Shown here in pieces: positions 7,496 to 13,581 of a DNA stretch of 15,370 nucleotides (position 1 is its first letter; the number at the start of each line of letters is the position of its first letter). The notes under the pieces are model-generated. The model was not told where the DNA came from. It did no database searches and saw only the letters and a program-made list of their open reading frames with translations. Source of the DNA: an uncultured Pelagibacteraceae bacterium (GTDB lineage: Bacteria > Pseudomonadota > Alphaproteobacteria > Pelagibacterales > Pelagibacteraceae); NCBI GenBank assembly GCA_902513415.1, contig CABXMS010000010.1:1-15370 (forward strand). The letters are read 5' to 3'. The position numbers and the translations under genes are program-made.

Positions 7496-8037
7496 CTTAT
7501 ATTGCTAATTGGCAACGAATTCATTCTACTCATCATAAATGAAATAGATAAAAAAGCGATTATAAGAAAAGATAAAAAAACTACTCCAAATGATTTAAAA
7601 TTTGATTTTAAGTTTAAAACCTCTTTCGAAGCAATTATAAGTGAAGCAAAAATCCAAAATTGAGTAAGAAATATAATAGGAATAACCAATTCAGGTGTAA
7701 CTGCAAAAAATCTTATTAAACCTGGAGCATGTGCATAACCTACGGCAATTAACACTTTTTTAAATGGTGTTTTGGTTTCTTTATCTGGAAAAATTTTAAC
7801 TCCTACAACATAAATAAAAATTGCCCAAATAAACCAAGTTAAAATTGCTGTAAGACCAGAGACACCTATTGAAGTTTTAATAAATGTATTAGCTGCAACT
7901 GCACCAGCTATTCCATCTAAAATCATTATTAAACCAGCAAAATATATCGATGCCTCACCAAAATTTTTTGAATCTCTATATAGATTTTTGTCTAATTTTA
8001 ACGACCTTACAATTATATTTAAAAATTCACCAAACAT
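7492..8037 (-). CDS. Yip1-domain-like integral membrane protein
   Basis: A 181-residue protein with about five hydrophobic segments, at roughly residues 30-50, 56-80, 92-112, 115-136 and 148-168. It has a short cytoplasmic-looking N-terminus (FLNIIVRSLKLDKNLYRD) and a Lys-rich loop before VLIAVGYAHAPGLI. That Gly-Tyr-Ala-x-x-Pro segment and the overall plan resemble the bacterial Yip1 (PF04893) group, whose function is unclear. It lies beyond the terminator of the demethylase operon, so it has its own promoter or depends on read-through. Its stop shares the CTAG at 7492-7495 with the stop of the convergent zinc-ribbon gene. The membrane-protein call is firm; the family name is likely but by eye. 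Confidence 0.78.
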   Translation of the reverse strand: MFGEFLNIIVRSLKLDKNLYRDSKNFGEASIYFAGLIMILDGIAGAVAANTFIKTSIGVSGLTAILTWFIWAIFIYVVGVKIFPDKETKTPFKKVLIAVGYAHAPGLIRFFAVTPELVIPIIFLTQFWIFASLIIASKEVLNLKSNFKSFGVVFLSFLIIAFLSISFMMSRMNSLPISNIS

Positions 8038-8060
8038 ATTATTTATATTTTTGATTTAAA

Positions 8061-8081
8061 AGGGGGAGTTAAACTCCCCCT
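8061..8081 (-). terminator. Rho-independent terminator of the demethylase operon
   Basis: AGGGGGAG / CTCCCCCT form an eight-pair stem (8061-8068 with 8074-8081) around a five-base loop, with two further A-T pairs possible inside. It begins seven bases after the stop of the demethylase gene. On the minus strand it is followed by a short T-run (TTT then AAATC). A stem this GC-rich in such AT-rich DNA is conspicuous. The U tract is short, so termination may be partial, with some read-through into the Yip1-like gene. Confidence 0.8.
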
Positions 8082-8087
8082 AAAAAA

Positions 8088-9446
8088 TTATCCTTTTACT
8101 ACTTCTCTAGTATTTGCGTTAAAAGATTCTTTAAAAGGTATATCAACTACTACTGCATCAACAGGTTTTCCTGGTGTATCTGAGTATTTTTCAGGTAAAT
8201 GAACTTTGTATTTAGTTCCAACTTTACCTTTTGGAAAACCATTAGCATTTAATGTTCCGTCAAATGGCACATATCCCATTGCAATGTTTTGTTTTTTCTC
8301 TGGGTGATACCATGGAGATGTTACGAATCCTACTGGATCTCCACCATCTTCATTTGAAATTAACCAAAAGTCAGGAGCATATTCTTCAATAGGTTTTCCT
8401 CCCAATTCAAGACCAACTAGTTGAAGTTTGTATGGTTTTTTACCTGATTTAATTTCAGCACCCATTTTTTCTAAAGCTGTTTTACCAACATAATCAGTTT
8501 TTTTGTTCCATTCACCTTTACCAGATAAAGAAACTTGATATCCAAGATTACATTGGAAAGGATTATGTTGCATGTCCATATCTTGTCCCCAAGAAAGAAT
8601 ACCAGCTTGAATTCTTCTATGGTGAGCAGGAGCAATAACCATTAAGTTATGTTTTTTACCTGCATCAAGAACAGCATTCCACATATCATCAGCATATAAA
8701 GTTGCATTTCTTAAATATATTTCGTAACCAGCTTCACCTGAAAAACCAGATTGTGAAATAACACAACTTCTTCCAGCAACTTTAACTTCAGCTAAACCAT
8801 AGAAAGGCATGTTATCTAAATCAACTTGATCACCAAGCAAATCTTTCATTAATGCTTTTGATTTAGGTCCTTGAATTTGTACTGGACAAGCATCAATTTC
8901 TTCGATTGTACAATTAAATCTTCCATCAGCATTAACTCCTTGTAGGTACATTCCGATATCTGAGTCTGATAATGAAAACCAAAACTCATCTTTTGAAATT
9001 CTTAGAAGTATTGGATCATTTAAAACTCCACCATAAGCATTACACAAAATTACATATCTAGCTCTCATTGGTGAGATTTTTGTTGCATCTCTTGTTATAA
9101 CATAATCCGTAAATTTTTCTGCATCTGGACCTTTAACTCTTATTTGTCTTTCAACGGCAACATTCCACATTGTTACGTGATTAACAATTGCATCATATTC
9201 TACCATTGCTCCACCATCTTCTGGTTTTACATAACCTCTTGGGTGGTAAATACGATTATAAACTGTTGCTCTCCAACAACCAGCTTGCATTGATAAATGC
9301 CAGTATGGTGATTTTCTTACTCTTGTTGAAATTAACATTTCAACTTTTGTAGGCCCACTTTGTCTTAAGTTATATGGAACTTCTCGATCAGATTGATCAA
9401 CAGAAGTTGCATGTTTTAGTTTAGTATAGTCAAATTCGTTAGACAT
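8088..9446 (-). CDS. DmdA-like tetrahydrofolate-dependent demethylase (GcvT superfamily)
   Basis: A 452-residue aminomethyltransferase-fold protein. Members move a methyl or aminomethyl group from a substrate to tetrahydrofolate. It follows the plan of DMSP demethylase (DmdA) more than that of true GcvT: an N-terminal STRVRKSPYW then TVYNRIYHPRG, WNVAVERQIRVKGPDA (about 94-109), GGVLNDPILL with Asp144 at the GcvT catalytic-Asp position, WFSLSDSDIGMYLQG (about 156-170), GYEIYL and AGILSWGQDMD. DmdA is about 370 residues, whereas this protein carries a longer C-terminal part (about 310-452). The vanillate/syringate demethylases LigM and DesA are other THF-dependent relatives. The substrate is therefore open: DMSP, or a methylated amine or osmolyte. 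A GGAG ribosome site lies inside the end of the MTHFR gene, which overlaps by eight bases, so the two are coupled. It is last in the operon with proX-proW. Confidence 0.85.
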   Translation of the reverse strand: MSNEFDYTKLKHATSVDQSDREVPYNLRQSGPTKVEMLISTRVRKSPYWHLSMQAGCWRATVYNRIYHPRGYVKPEDGGAMVEYDAIVNHVTMWNVAVERQIRVKGPDAEKFTDYVITRDATKISPMRARYVILCNAYGGVLNDPILLRISKDEFWFSLSDSDIGMYLQGVNADGRFNCTIEEIDACPVQIQGPKSKALMKDLLGDQVDLDNMPFYGLAEVKVAGRSCVISQSGFSGEAGYEIYLRNATLYADDMWNAVLDAGKKHNLMVIAPAHHRRIQAGILSWGQDMDMQHNPFQCNLGYQVSLSGKGEWNKKTDYVGKTALEKMGAEIKSGKKPYKLQLVGLELGGKPIEEYAPDFWLISNEDGGDPVGFVTSPWYHPEKKQNIAMGYVPFDGTLNANGFPKGKVGTKYKVHLPEKYSDTPGKPVDAVVVDIPFKESFNANTREVVKG

Positions 9447-10167
9447 ATTTGTTCTCCATCAACCACTTGTTAGTTTCCTTCAAGCCGCCGAATGTATAAA
9501 TGTGGAAAAAATCAGTGTGCGATTTAACTTTTCCAATTAAATCATTAGGGTCTTTAGGTTTCATTAAATCTAACGCCTTACTAAAATTTGATTTAAGAAA
9601 GTTTAAGGAATTTTTTGCACCAACAATATTAGCAAATTTAATCAAGCTTGTTATTTTTAGTGGCCCAGTAATTCCAACATGAACTGGTACTGTTTGTTTA
9701 GAGATAAAATCTATGATTGGCTGAGGATTTAATAACCATTGAGTTACTATATAATCAGCGTAAGGCTTTTTATCTTTCATAGCTTTTTCCAATTTTGAAT
9801 CGGATATATCAGGACTCCCCTCTGGATGTCCAGCGATTCCTATTTTCATTTGTTCAAAATATCCTGTCTCTAAAAGCTGAATTGAGCTGTCAAAAACCCC
9901 TACAGGCTCTCGACTTCCTCCTATAATCAAAGCTTGTTTGACCCCGACATCTTTACACATAGAAACATACCCTTTAAGCCGATCATCATTTTCAATAGAT
10001 CTAGCAGGGAAATGAGGTATCGGATTTAAACCTTTTTTGACCAATTTATCAGCTTGTTCAGCAGTATCTTTATAGTCACTGCCAGGGAGCATAGTTATAT
10101 ATACATCCTTCAAAGCTGGCAAAGTATCCAAATCAGTTTTAGGTCCAATTTCTAAAGAAAAATTCAT
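9439..10167 (-). CDS. Methylenetetrahydrofolate reductase (MetF)-like, short form
   Basis: MTHFR interconverts 5-methyl-THF and 5,10-methylene-THF using flavin. Family features are SLEIGPKT at the N-terminus (Glu6 at the position of the catalytic Glu in the usual FEFFPPKT), PHFPARSIENDDRLKGYV (about 51-68), ALIIGGSREP (about 79-88), IGIAGHPEGSPD (about 109-120), a YADYIVTQWLLNP strand (about 136-148) and VPVHVGITGP (about 160-169). At 242 residues it is shorter than typical MetF (about 280-300). The Asp found after GG in E. coli MetF appears to be Ser. It is coupled to the demethylase (eight-base overlap), so it most likely oxidises the methyl-THF that enzyme makes; methionine supply would be the alternative. 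No Shine-Dalgarno is seen upstream. The 66-base gap to proW shows nothing notable beyond a GC-rich patch. Confidence 0.85.
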   Translation of the reverse strand: MNFSLEIGPKTDLDTLPALKDVYITMLPGSDYKDTAEQADKLVKKGLNPIPHFPARSIENDDRLKGYVSMCKDVGVKQALIIGGSREPVGVFDSSIQLLETGYFEQMKIGIAGHPEGSPDISDSKLEKAMKDKKPYADYIVTQWLLNPQPIIDFISKQTVPVHVGITGPLKITSLIKFANIVGAKNSLNFLKSNFSKALDLMKPKDPNDLIGKVKSHTDFFHIYTFGGLKETNKWLMENKYV

Positions 10168-10233
10168 TACGGAATATTTATTTATTTTAAAATATCTGTC
10201 TATAAAAATCGGATATTGGTAGGGGCAGGATGG

Positions 10234-11118
10234 TTATTTTTTTATTCCTCTGTGCTTTTGTATTCTTCGACCGTATTCTTGGGATATTCTATCAAAAATT
10301 ATTGCTATTGCCACTATAGCCAATCCATTAAACAGTCCTAAAGCAAGATACTGGTTCATGACAGCTCTCAAAATAGGCACTCCCAAACCTTTTACACCTA
10401 TCATAGACGCAATAACAACCATTGCCAAAGCCATCATAATTGTCTGATTAACACCTGCGAAAACAGTTGGCAATGCTAAGGGTATTTGAACAGTTCTTAA
10501 CTTTTGTATTTTAGTAGCTCCAAAAGCTTCACTCGCTTCTATTGTTTCTTTATCAACTTCTCTTATACCTAGATTTGTTAATCTTATTATTGGAGGAACG
10601 GCATAAATACAAATAGCAATTAGTCCTGGAACCTTTCCAATTCCAAGCAACATAAGTATTGGAATTAGATACACAAAGCTAGGAATAGTCTGCATCATAT
10701 CTAAAATTGGAAGCATTGTTTTTTCTACCCTGCTTGATCTTGCCATTAATATTCCCATAGGAATTCCTACAGCCATACATAAAATTACGCATACTGTTAT
10801 AATAGCGACTGTTGCCATGCAATCTTTCCACATACCAAAGTAGCCTATAAGAAAGAAAGATATCGCTGTTCCTACAACAAGTTTCCAACTTCTTGATCCA
10901 ATCCAAGCCAAACCACAAATAGCAATAATTACTATTGGCCAGGGTGTAGTAATCATAATTTTTTCAAATCTGACTAAAAAAAATAATACTGGATCAAAAA
11001 AAGCTTCTATATTATCTCCGTAAGATTTAGAAAAATCCCTAAAAACTAAATCAATACCTTTTCTCAACTCAGCAAGAGCTGTTCGTTCCATCACAGGAAA
11101 CTTAGTAAAAAAATCCAT
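10234..11118 (-). CDS. proW: ABC transporter permease, glycine betaine/proline type (ProW/OpuAB-like)
   Basis: A 294-residue inner-membrane permease. A leading cytoplasmic/amphipathic segment (about 1-45) is followed by roughly six membrane segments. The coupling 'EAA' motif is EASEAFGATKIQKLRTVQIPL (starting near residue 192), matching the quaternary-amine permease form, with MMALAMVVIASMIGVKGLG following as in ProW/OpuAB. The IPMGILMARS and DMMQTIPSFVYLIPILMLLGIG segments are also characteristic. It imports betaine-like osmolytes together with the adjacent binding protein. It is separated from proX by a 65-base spacer that carries a strong hairpin. No ATPase gene follows; the next genes are MTHFR and the demethylase. 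Confidence 0.93.
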   Translation of the reverse strand: MDFFTKFPVMERTALAELRKGIDLVFRDFSKSYGDNIEAFFDPVLFFLVRFEKIMITTPWPIVIIAICGLAWIGSRSWKLVVGTAISFFLIGYFGMWKDCMATVAIITVCVILCMAVGIPMGILMARSSRVEKTMLPILDMMQTIPSFVYLIPILMLLGIGKVPGLIAICIYAVPPIIRLTNLGIREVDKETIEASEAFGATKIQKLRTVQIPLALPTVFAGVNQTIMMALAMVVIASMIGVKGLGVPILRAVMNQYLALGLFNGLAIVAIAIIFDRISQEYGRRIQKHRGIKK

Positions 11119-11137
11119 AAAAAATTTTTGATCTTAG

Positions 11138-11167
11138 TTTACGAGCCTAAAGAATTAGGCTCGTAAA
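11138..11167 (-). promoter_or_regulatory. Intercistronic 13-pair stem-loop between proX and proW
   Basis: TTTACGAGCCTAA (11138-11150) and TTAGGCTCGTAAA (11155-11167) are exact inverted repeats around a four-base loop. On the minus strand the hairpin lies 16 bases after the proX stop and about 19 before the proW start. It is not immediately followed by a T-run, so it looks more like an mRNA-stabilising or partial-termination element that raises binding-protein output over permease. This arrangement is known from other binding-protein transport operons (e.g. malE-malF). Confidence 0.75.
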
Positions 11168-11183
11168 TATAATTTATATTTTA

Positions 11184-12209
11184 TTAAAGACCGATAGCGG
11201 CTCTAACTTTTTTAGCTATGTCAGCTGATACCCATTTTGTCCAAACTTCTGGATGACGAACTAAAAACTCAATAGCAGCATCAGATCCTTTAGCTTGGTT
11301 ATCTGCCATGTATACAAGCATTCCATTCATTATAGGACCAGGGTAAGTACGGTTTTTAACATATTTCAAAACGTCTTTTCCTCCTGTTTTTGCAAAATTA
11401 GCAGAAACGATAGAGTTTACCTCAGATACCGTCCAAGCAGTTGCTTTTGGACTTGCACACTGTTCATCTGGTAACATTATGCAGTTGTTCCAATTCTCTG
11501 CTCCTGCATAAGGAACACCAAAGTCAACTGGCTGTAAATTATACTTTCCAACCATTGAAGTAGGGTTCCAGTAATATCCAAACCAAGGTTCTCCAGAATC
11601 AGATGCTTTAGAAATTGTACCATCTAAACCTGCAGCAGAACCTGGATCGATTAACACCCAACCTTTTTTCTCCATTTCGAAAGCTCTAAAAAGGTTTGCG
11701 TTAGCTATTTGACATCCCCAACCAGCAGGGCAACCAACAAAAGCTCCTTTTGAAGGATCTTCTTTACTTGGGAACCATTCAGGATGTTCTAGGATCTCAA
11801 CTGCTGTCATACCTTTTATTTCTGGAATTTTTTCTATAGTTCCAGGAGTAATCCACCAACCTTCACCAAGGCCAGTGATAGGCGCTTTGTTAGCTACAAT
11901 AATTCTTTTTGCAGCTACTGCTTCTTTTAAAGGTTCAACTACTGCATTTGCCCATTGTTCAGGGTTCATGTCTGGCGTACCTTTATCATTCATAGAAGTA
12001 AATGTCGGCATAGTTGCTCCAGGAACTAACTCAACCTCGCAACCAAAACCTGATTCTAAAATGACTTTGTCTACGTTTGCCATTAATTCAGCAGAAGCCC
12101 AGTTCTGTTCAGCAACAACTAATTTTCCGCAAGCGGCGTTTGAAACACTAGTAAAAGATGTGAATCCTAACAACACAAGTGCAGAAAGAAGTATTCTTTT
12201 TATTTTCAT
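11184..12209 (-). CDS. proX: Periplasmic substrate-binding protein, glycine betaine/choline type (ProX/OpuAC family)
   Basis: Binds the osmolyte in the periplasm and hands it to the ProW-like permease. From the chosen start, MKIKRILLSALVLLGFTSF is a typical signal peptide, with cleavage probable after SNA just before ACGKLVVAEQNWAS. The OpuAC fold follows: AELMANVDKVILESGFGCEVE, a TPDMNPEQWAN segment, GLGEGWWITP, a CPAGWGCQIAN loop, GEPWFGYYWNPTSM, and a C-terminal PGPIMNGMLVYM...AIEFLVRHPEVWTKWV. Several Trp and Tyr residues could build the aromatic cage for a trimethylated ligand. Six Cys in the mature protein suggest disulfides. An in-frame ATG at 12215 would add two residues, but it sits only two bases from the AAGGAG; the ATG at 12209 has the proper eight-base spacing. 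The exact ligand (betaine, proline betaine, TMAO, DMSP) is undetermined. Confidence 0.93.
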   Translation of the reverse strand: MKIKRILLSALVLLGFTSFTSVSNAACGKLVVAEQNWASAELMANVDKVILESGFGCEVELVPGATMPTFTSMNDKGTPDMNPEQWANAVVEPLKEAVAAKRIIVANKAPITGLGEGWWITPGTIEKIPEIKGMTAVEILEHPEWFPSKEDPSKGAFVGCPAGWGCQIANANLFRAFEMEKKGWVLIDPGSAAGLDGTISKASDSGEPWFGYYWNPTSMVGKYNLQPVDFGVPYAGAENWNNCIMLPDEQCASPKATAWTVSEVNSIVSANFAKTGGKDVLKYVKNRTYPGPIMNGMLVYMADNQAKGSDAAIEFLVRHPEVWTKWVSADIAKKVRAAIGL

Positions 12210-12217
12210 TATCATAT

Positions 12218-12223
12218 CTCCTT
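12218..12223 (-). promoter_or_regulatory. Strong Shine-Dalgarno site that sets the proX start
   Basis: The minus strand reads AAGGAG, eight bases before the ATG at 12209 and only two before the ATG at 12215. This favours the downstream start. Such a full site is uncommon among the genes of this window and fits high expression of a binding protein. Confidence 0.75.
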
Positions 12224-12277
12224 AATATTAATAATTTTAAGAGCGCATCTGAACACATAGAATATAAAAATGCAAAT

Positions 12278-12299
12278 TTGCTTCAACTAAGAGTTGCAA
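12278..12299. repeat. Interrupted inverted repeat in the divergent region
   Basis: TTG-CTT-CAACT-AAG-AGTTG-CAA: eight complementary pairs with a three-base bulge on one side and a three-base loop. It lies about 70-90 bases upstream of the proX start, so it could be an operator for a dimeric regulator or part of the proX leader RNA. By-eye observation only. Confidence 0.4.
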
Positions 12300-12524
12300 C
12301 AATAATGTCTTTGCTAAAGGAATAATTAAAATATAAATTTAAATATGTTCAAACTGACCACAAATTTTAGATATATTAAAAAATACATCGTAATTGGTTA
12401 TACTCGTTTTGATCATATTTATTTGAATAGATTTTACTATCATTTGCATTCTAATTCTTTCCAGAGGATTTAATTTTTTTTTAAAAATAAAAATTTAGTA
12501 ACAGAAATTTTAAAAGGAGAATTT

Positions 12525-13571
12525 ATGACAAAAGATTTAATAACAAGACTCAACGAAGGGCCTGTTCTTTGTGCTGAAGGATATCTTTTTGCAATGGAAC
12601 GTAGAGGGTATTTGCAAGCTGGCGCTTTTGTTCCTGAGGTTGTTTTGGAACATCCAGAAGTTGTTTCACAATTACATAGAGAGTTTATAAGAGCTGGGTC
12701 AGATGTTATCCAAGCTTTTACTTACTATGGTCATCGTGAAAAACTAAGAATAATTGGAAAAGAAGATTTGCTTGAATCGCTGCAAAAAAATGCGTTAAAA
12801 ATTGCAAAAGACTCTAGAGATGAGTTTAAAGATCTAGATTTATTAGTTTGTGGAGATGTCGCTAACACCAATGTTTATGATCCAAATGATAAAAAAAGTA
12901 GTCTTGAATGTCAAAAAATGTTTGAAGAACAAGTTTCGTGGGCAAAAGAAGCAGGTGTTGATTTTGTAGTAGCCGAAACAATCACTTGGCTCGAAGAAAT
13001 GAAAATTGCACTCAAAGTTATAAAAGATGCTGGATTAACTGCAGTTTGTAATTTTTCAATTAAACGAGATGATATAACAAGAGATGGTTATACGCCGGGA
13101 GATGCATGCAAAGTTTTAGAAGATAACGGTGCAGACGTTGTTGGATTAAATTGTTTTAGGGGCCCCAAAATGACTATGAAACTATTACCCGAAATAAGAG
13201 AGAAAGTTTCATGTCATGTTGCAGCTTTACCAGTGCCTTATAGAACAACTGAAAAAGAGCCTGGATTTTTAAATCAAACTGACGAAGGTTGTGATTGTAT
13301 ACCCGGTGGCAATGCCTTTCCTGTTGCTCTAGATAATAAATATTGCAATAGATTTGAAATGGCAGAGTTTGCAAAAGAATGCGCTGATAAAAAAATAAAT
13401 TTTATTGGAATTTGTTGTGGCGCGGAACCCCATCATGTTCGTGAAATGGCAGTTGCTCTAGGTAGAAAACCAATTTCTTATAAGTACTACCCAGACATGT
13501 CAAAACATTATGCACATGGTACTGATCCAACTTTAAAACACTTAAATACTAAAATAGCTAAGTCATTGTAA
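12525..13571 (+). CDS. bhmT: Betaine-homocysteine S-methyltransferase (BHMT)
   Basis: Transfers a methyl from glycine betaine (or a related compound) to homocysteine, giving methionine and dimethylglycine. The 348-residue protein tracks animal BHMT closely at the N-terminus: AMERRGYLQAG, PEVVLEHPEVVSQLHREFIR, AGSDVIQAFTYYGHREKL. The zinc site is complete: Cys210 in GLNCFRGP and Cys297-Cys298 in GICCGAEPHHVR. Glu151 (AETITW) matches the active-site Glu. By eye, two aromatic residues that contact betaine in the mammalian enzyme differ: Trp44 appears as Phe35 (AGAFVPE) and Tyr160 as Thr152, while Tyr77 is kept (Tyr68). A strong AAGGAG lies five bases before the ATG. The flavoprotein gene follows after 10 bases, so product and next enzyme are co-expressed. 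Confidence 0.93.
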   Translation: MTKDLITRLNEGPVLCAEGYLFAMERRGYLQAGAFVPEVVLEHPEVVSQLHREFIRAGSDVIQAFTYYGHREKLRIIGKEDLLESLQKNALKIAKDSRDEFKDLDLLVCGDVANTNVYDPNDKKSSLECQKMFEEQVSWAKEAGVDFVVAETITWLEEMKIALKVIKDAGLTAVCNFSIKRDDITRDGYTPGDACKVLEDNGADVVGLNCFRGPKMTMKLLPEIREKVSCHVAALPVPYRTTEKEPGFLNQTDEGCDCIPGGNAFPVALDNKYCNRFEMAEFAKECADKKINFIGICCGAEPHHVREMAVALGRKPISYKYYPDMSKHYAHGTDPTLKHLNTKIAKSL

Positions 13572-13581
13572 GGTTAAGTTA

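Larger units (their letters stand above)
12210..12524. promoter_or_regulatory. Divergent control region between the transporter and BHMT operons
   Basis: This is the only gene-free stretch of about 300 bases in the window, very long for such a compact genome. It must hold the promoters of both divergent operons. Visible items are an interrupted inverted repeat at 12278-12299, an overlapping eight-base palindrome GTTGCAAC at 12293-12300, a TATACT word at 12399-12404 that could be a -10 box for bhmT, and a T10 run at about 12473-12482 followed by A-rich DNA. AAGGAG lies five bases before the bhmT start. On the minus strand TTGAAC (near 12346-12351) is a possible -35 for proX. No coding frame of note and no convincing known riboswitch was recognised. 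The length suggests regulator binding or a structured leader. Confidence 0.5.

Noticed and set aside
10679..10918. Minus-strand alternative frame within proW.
   Set aside because: Out-of-frame shadow of the permease membrane segments; no independent start signal.
11875..12225. Plus-strand frame antisense to the proX 5' half.
   Set aside because: The proX frame has a signal peptide, the OpuAC motifs and a Shine-Dalgarno site; the antisense product has none of these.
12271..12330. Possible SAM-II-like riboswitch: words GTTGCAAC, AATAATG and GCTAAAGG occur in order.
   Set aside because: The pairing needed for the SAM-II P1 helix and pseudoknot could not be assembled, and the block is about 200 bases from bhmT with a T-run between. 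An Infernal scan would decide.
12483..12524. SAM-V riboswitch overlapping the bhmT ribosome site.
   Set aside because: Only the AAAAGGAG part resembles the SAM-V 3' end. No upstream helix or complementary segment to the Shine-Dalgarno sequence was found.
13174..13374. Minus-strand frame inside bhmT.
   Set aside because: Antisense to the conserved zinc-site half of BHMT; no coding signature.
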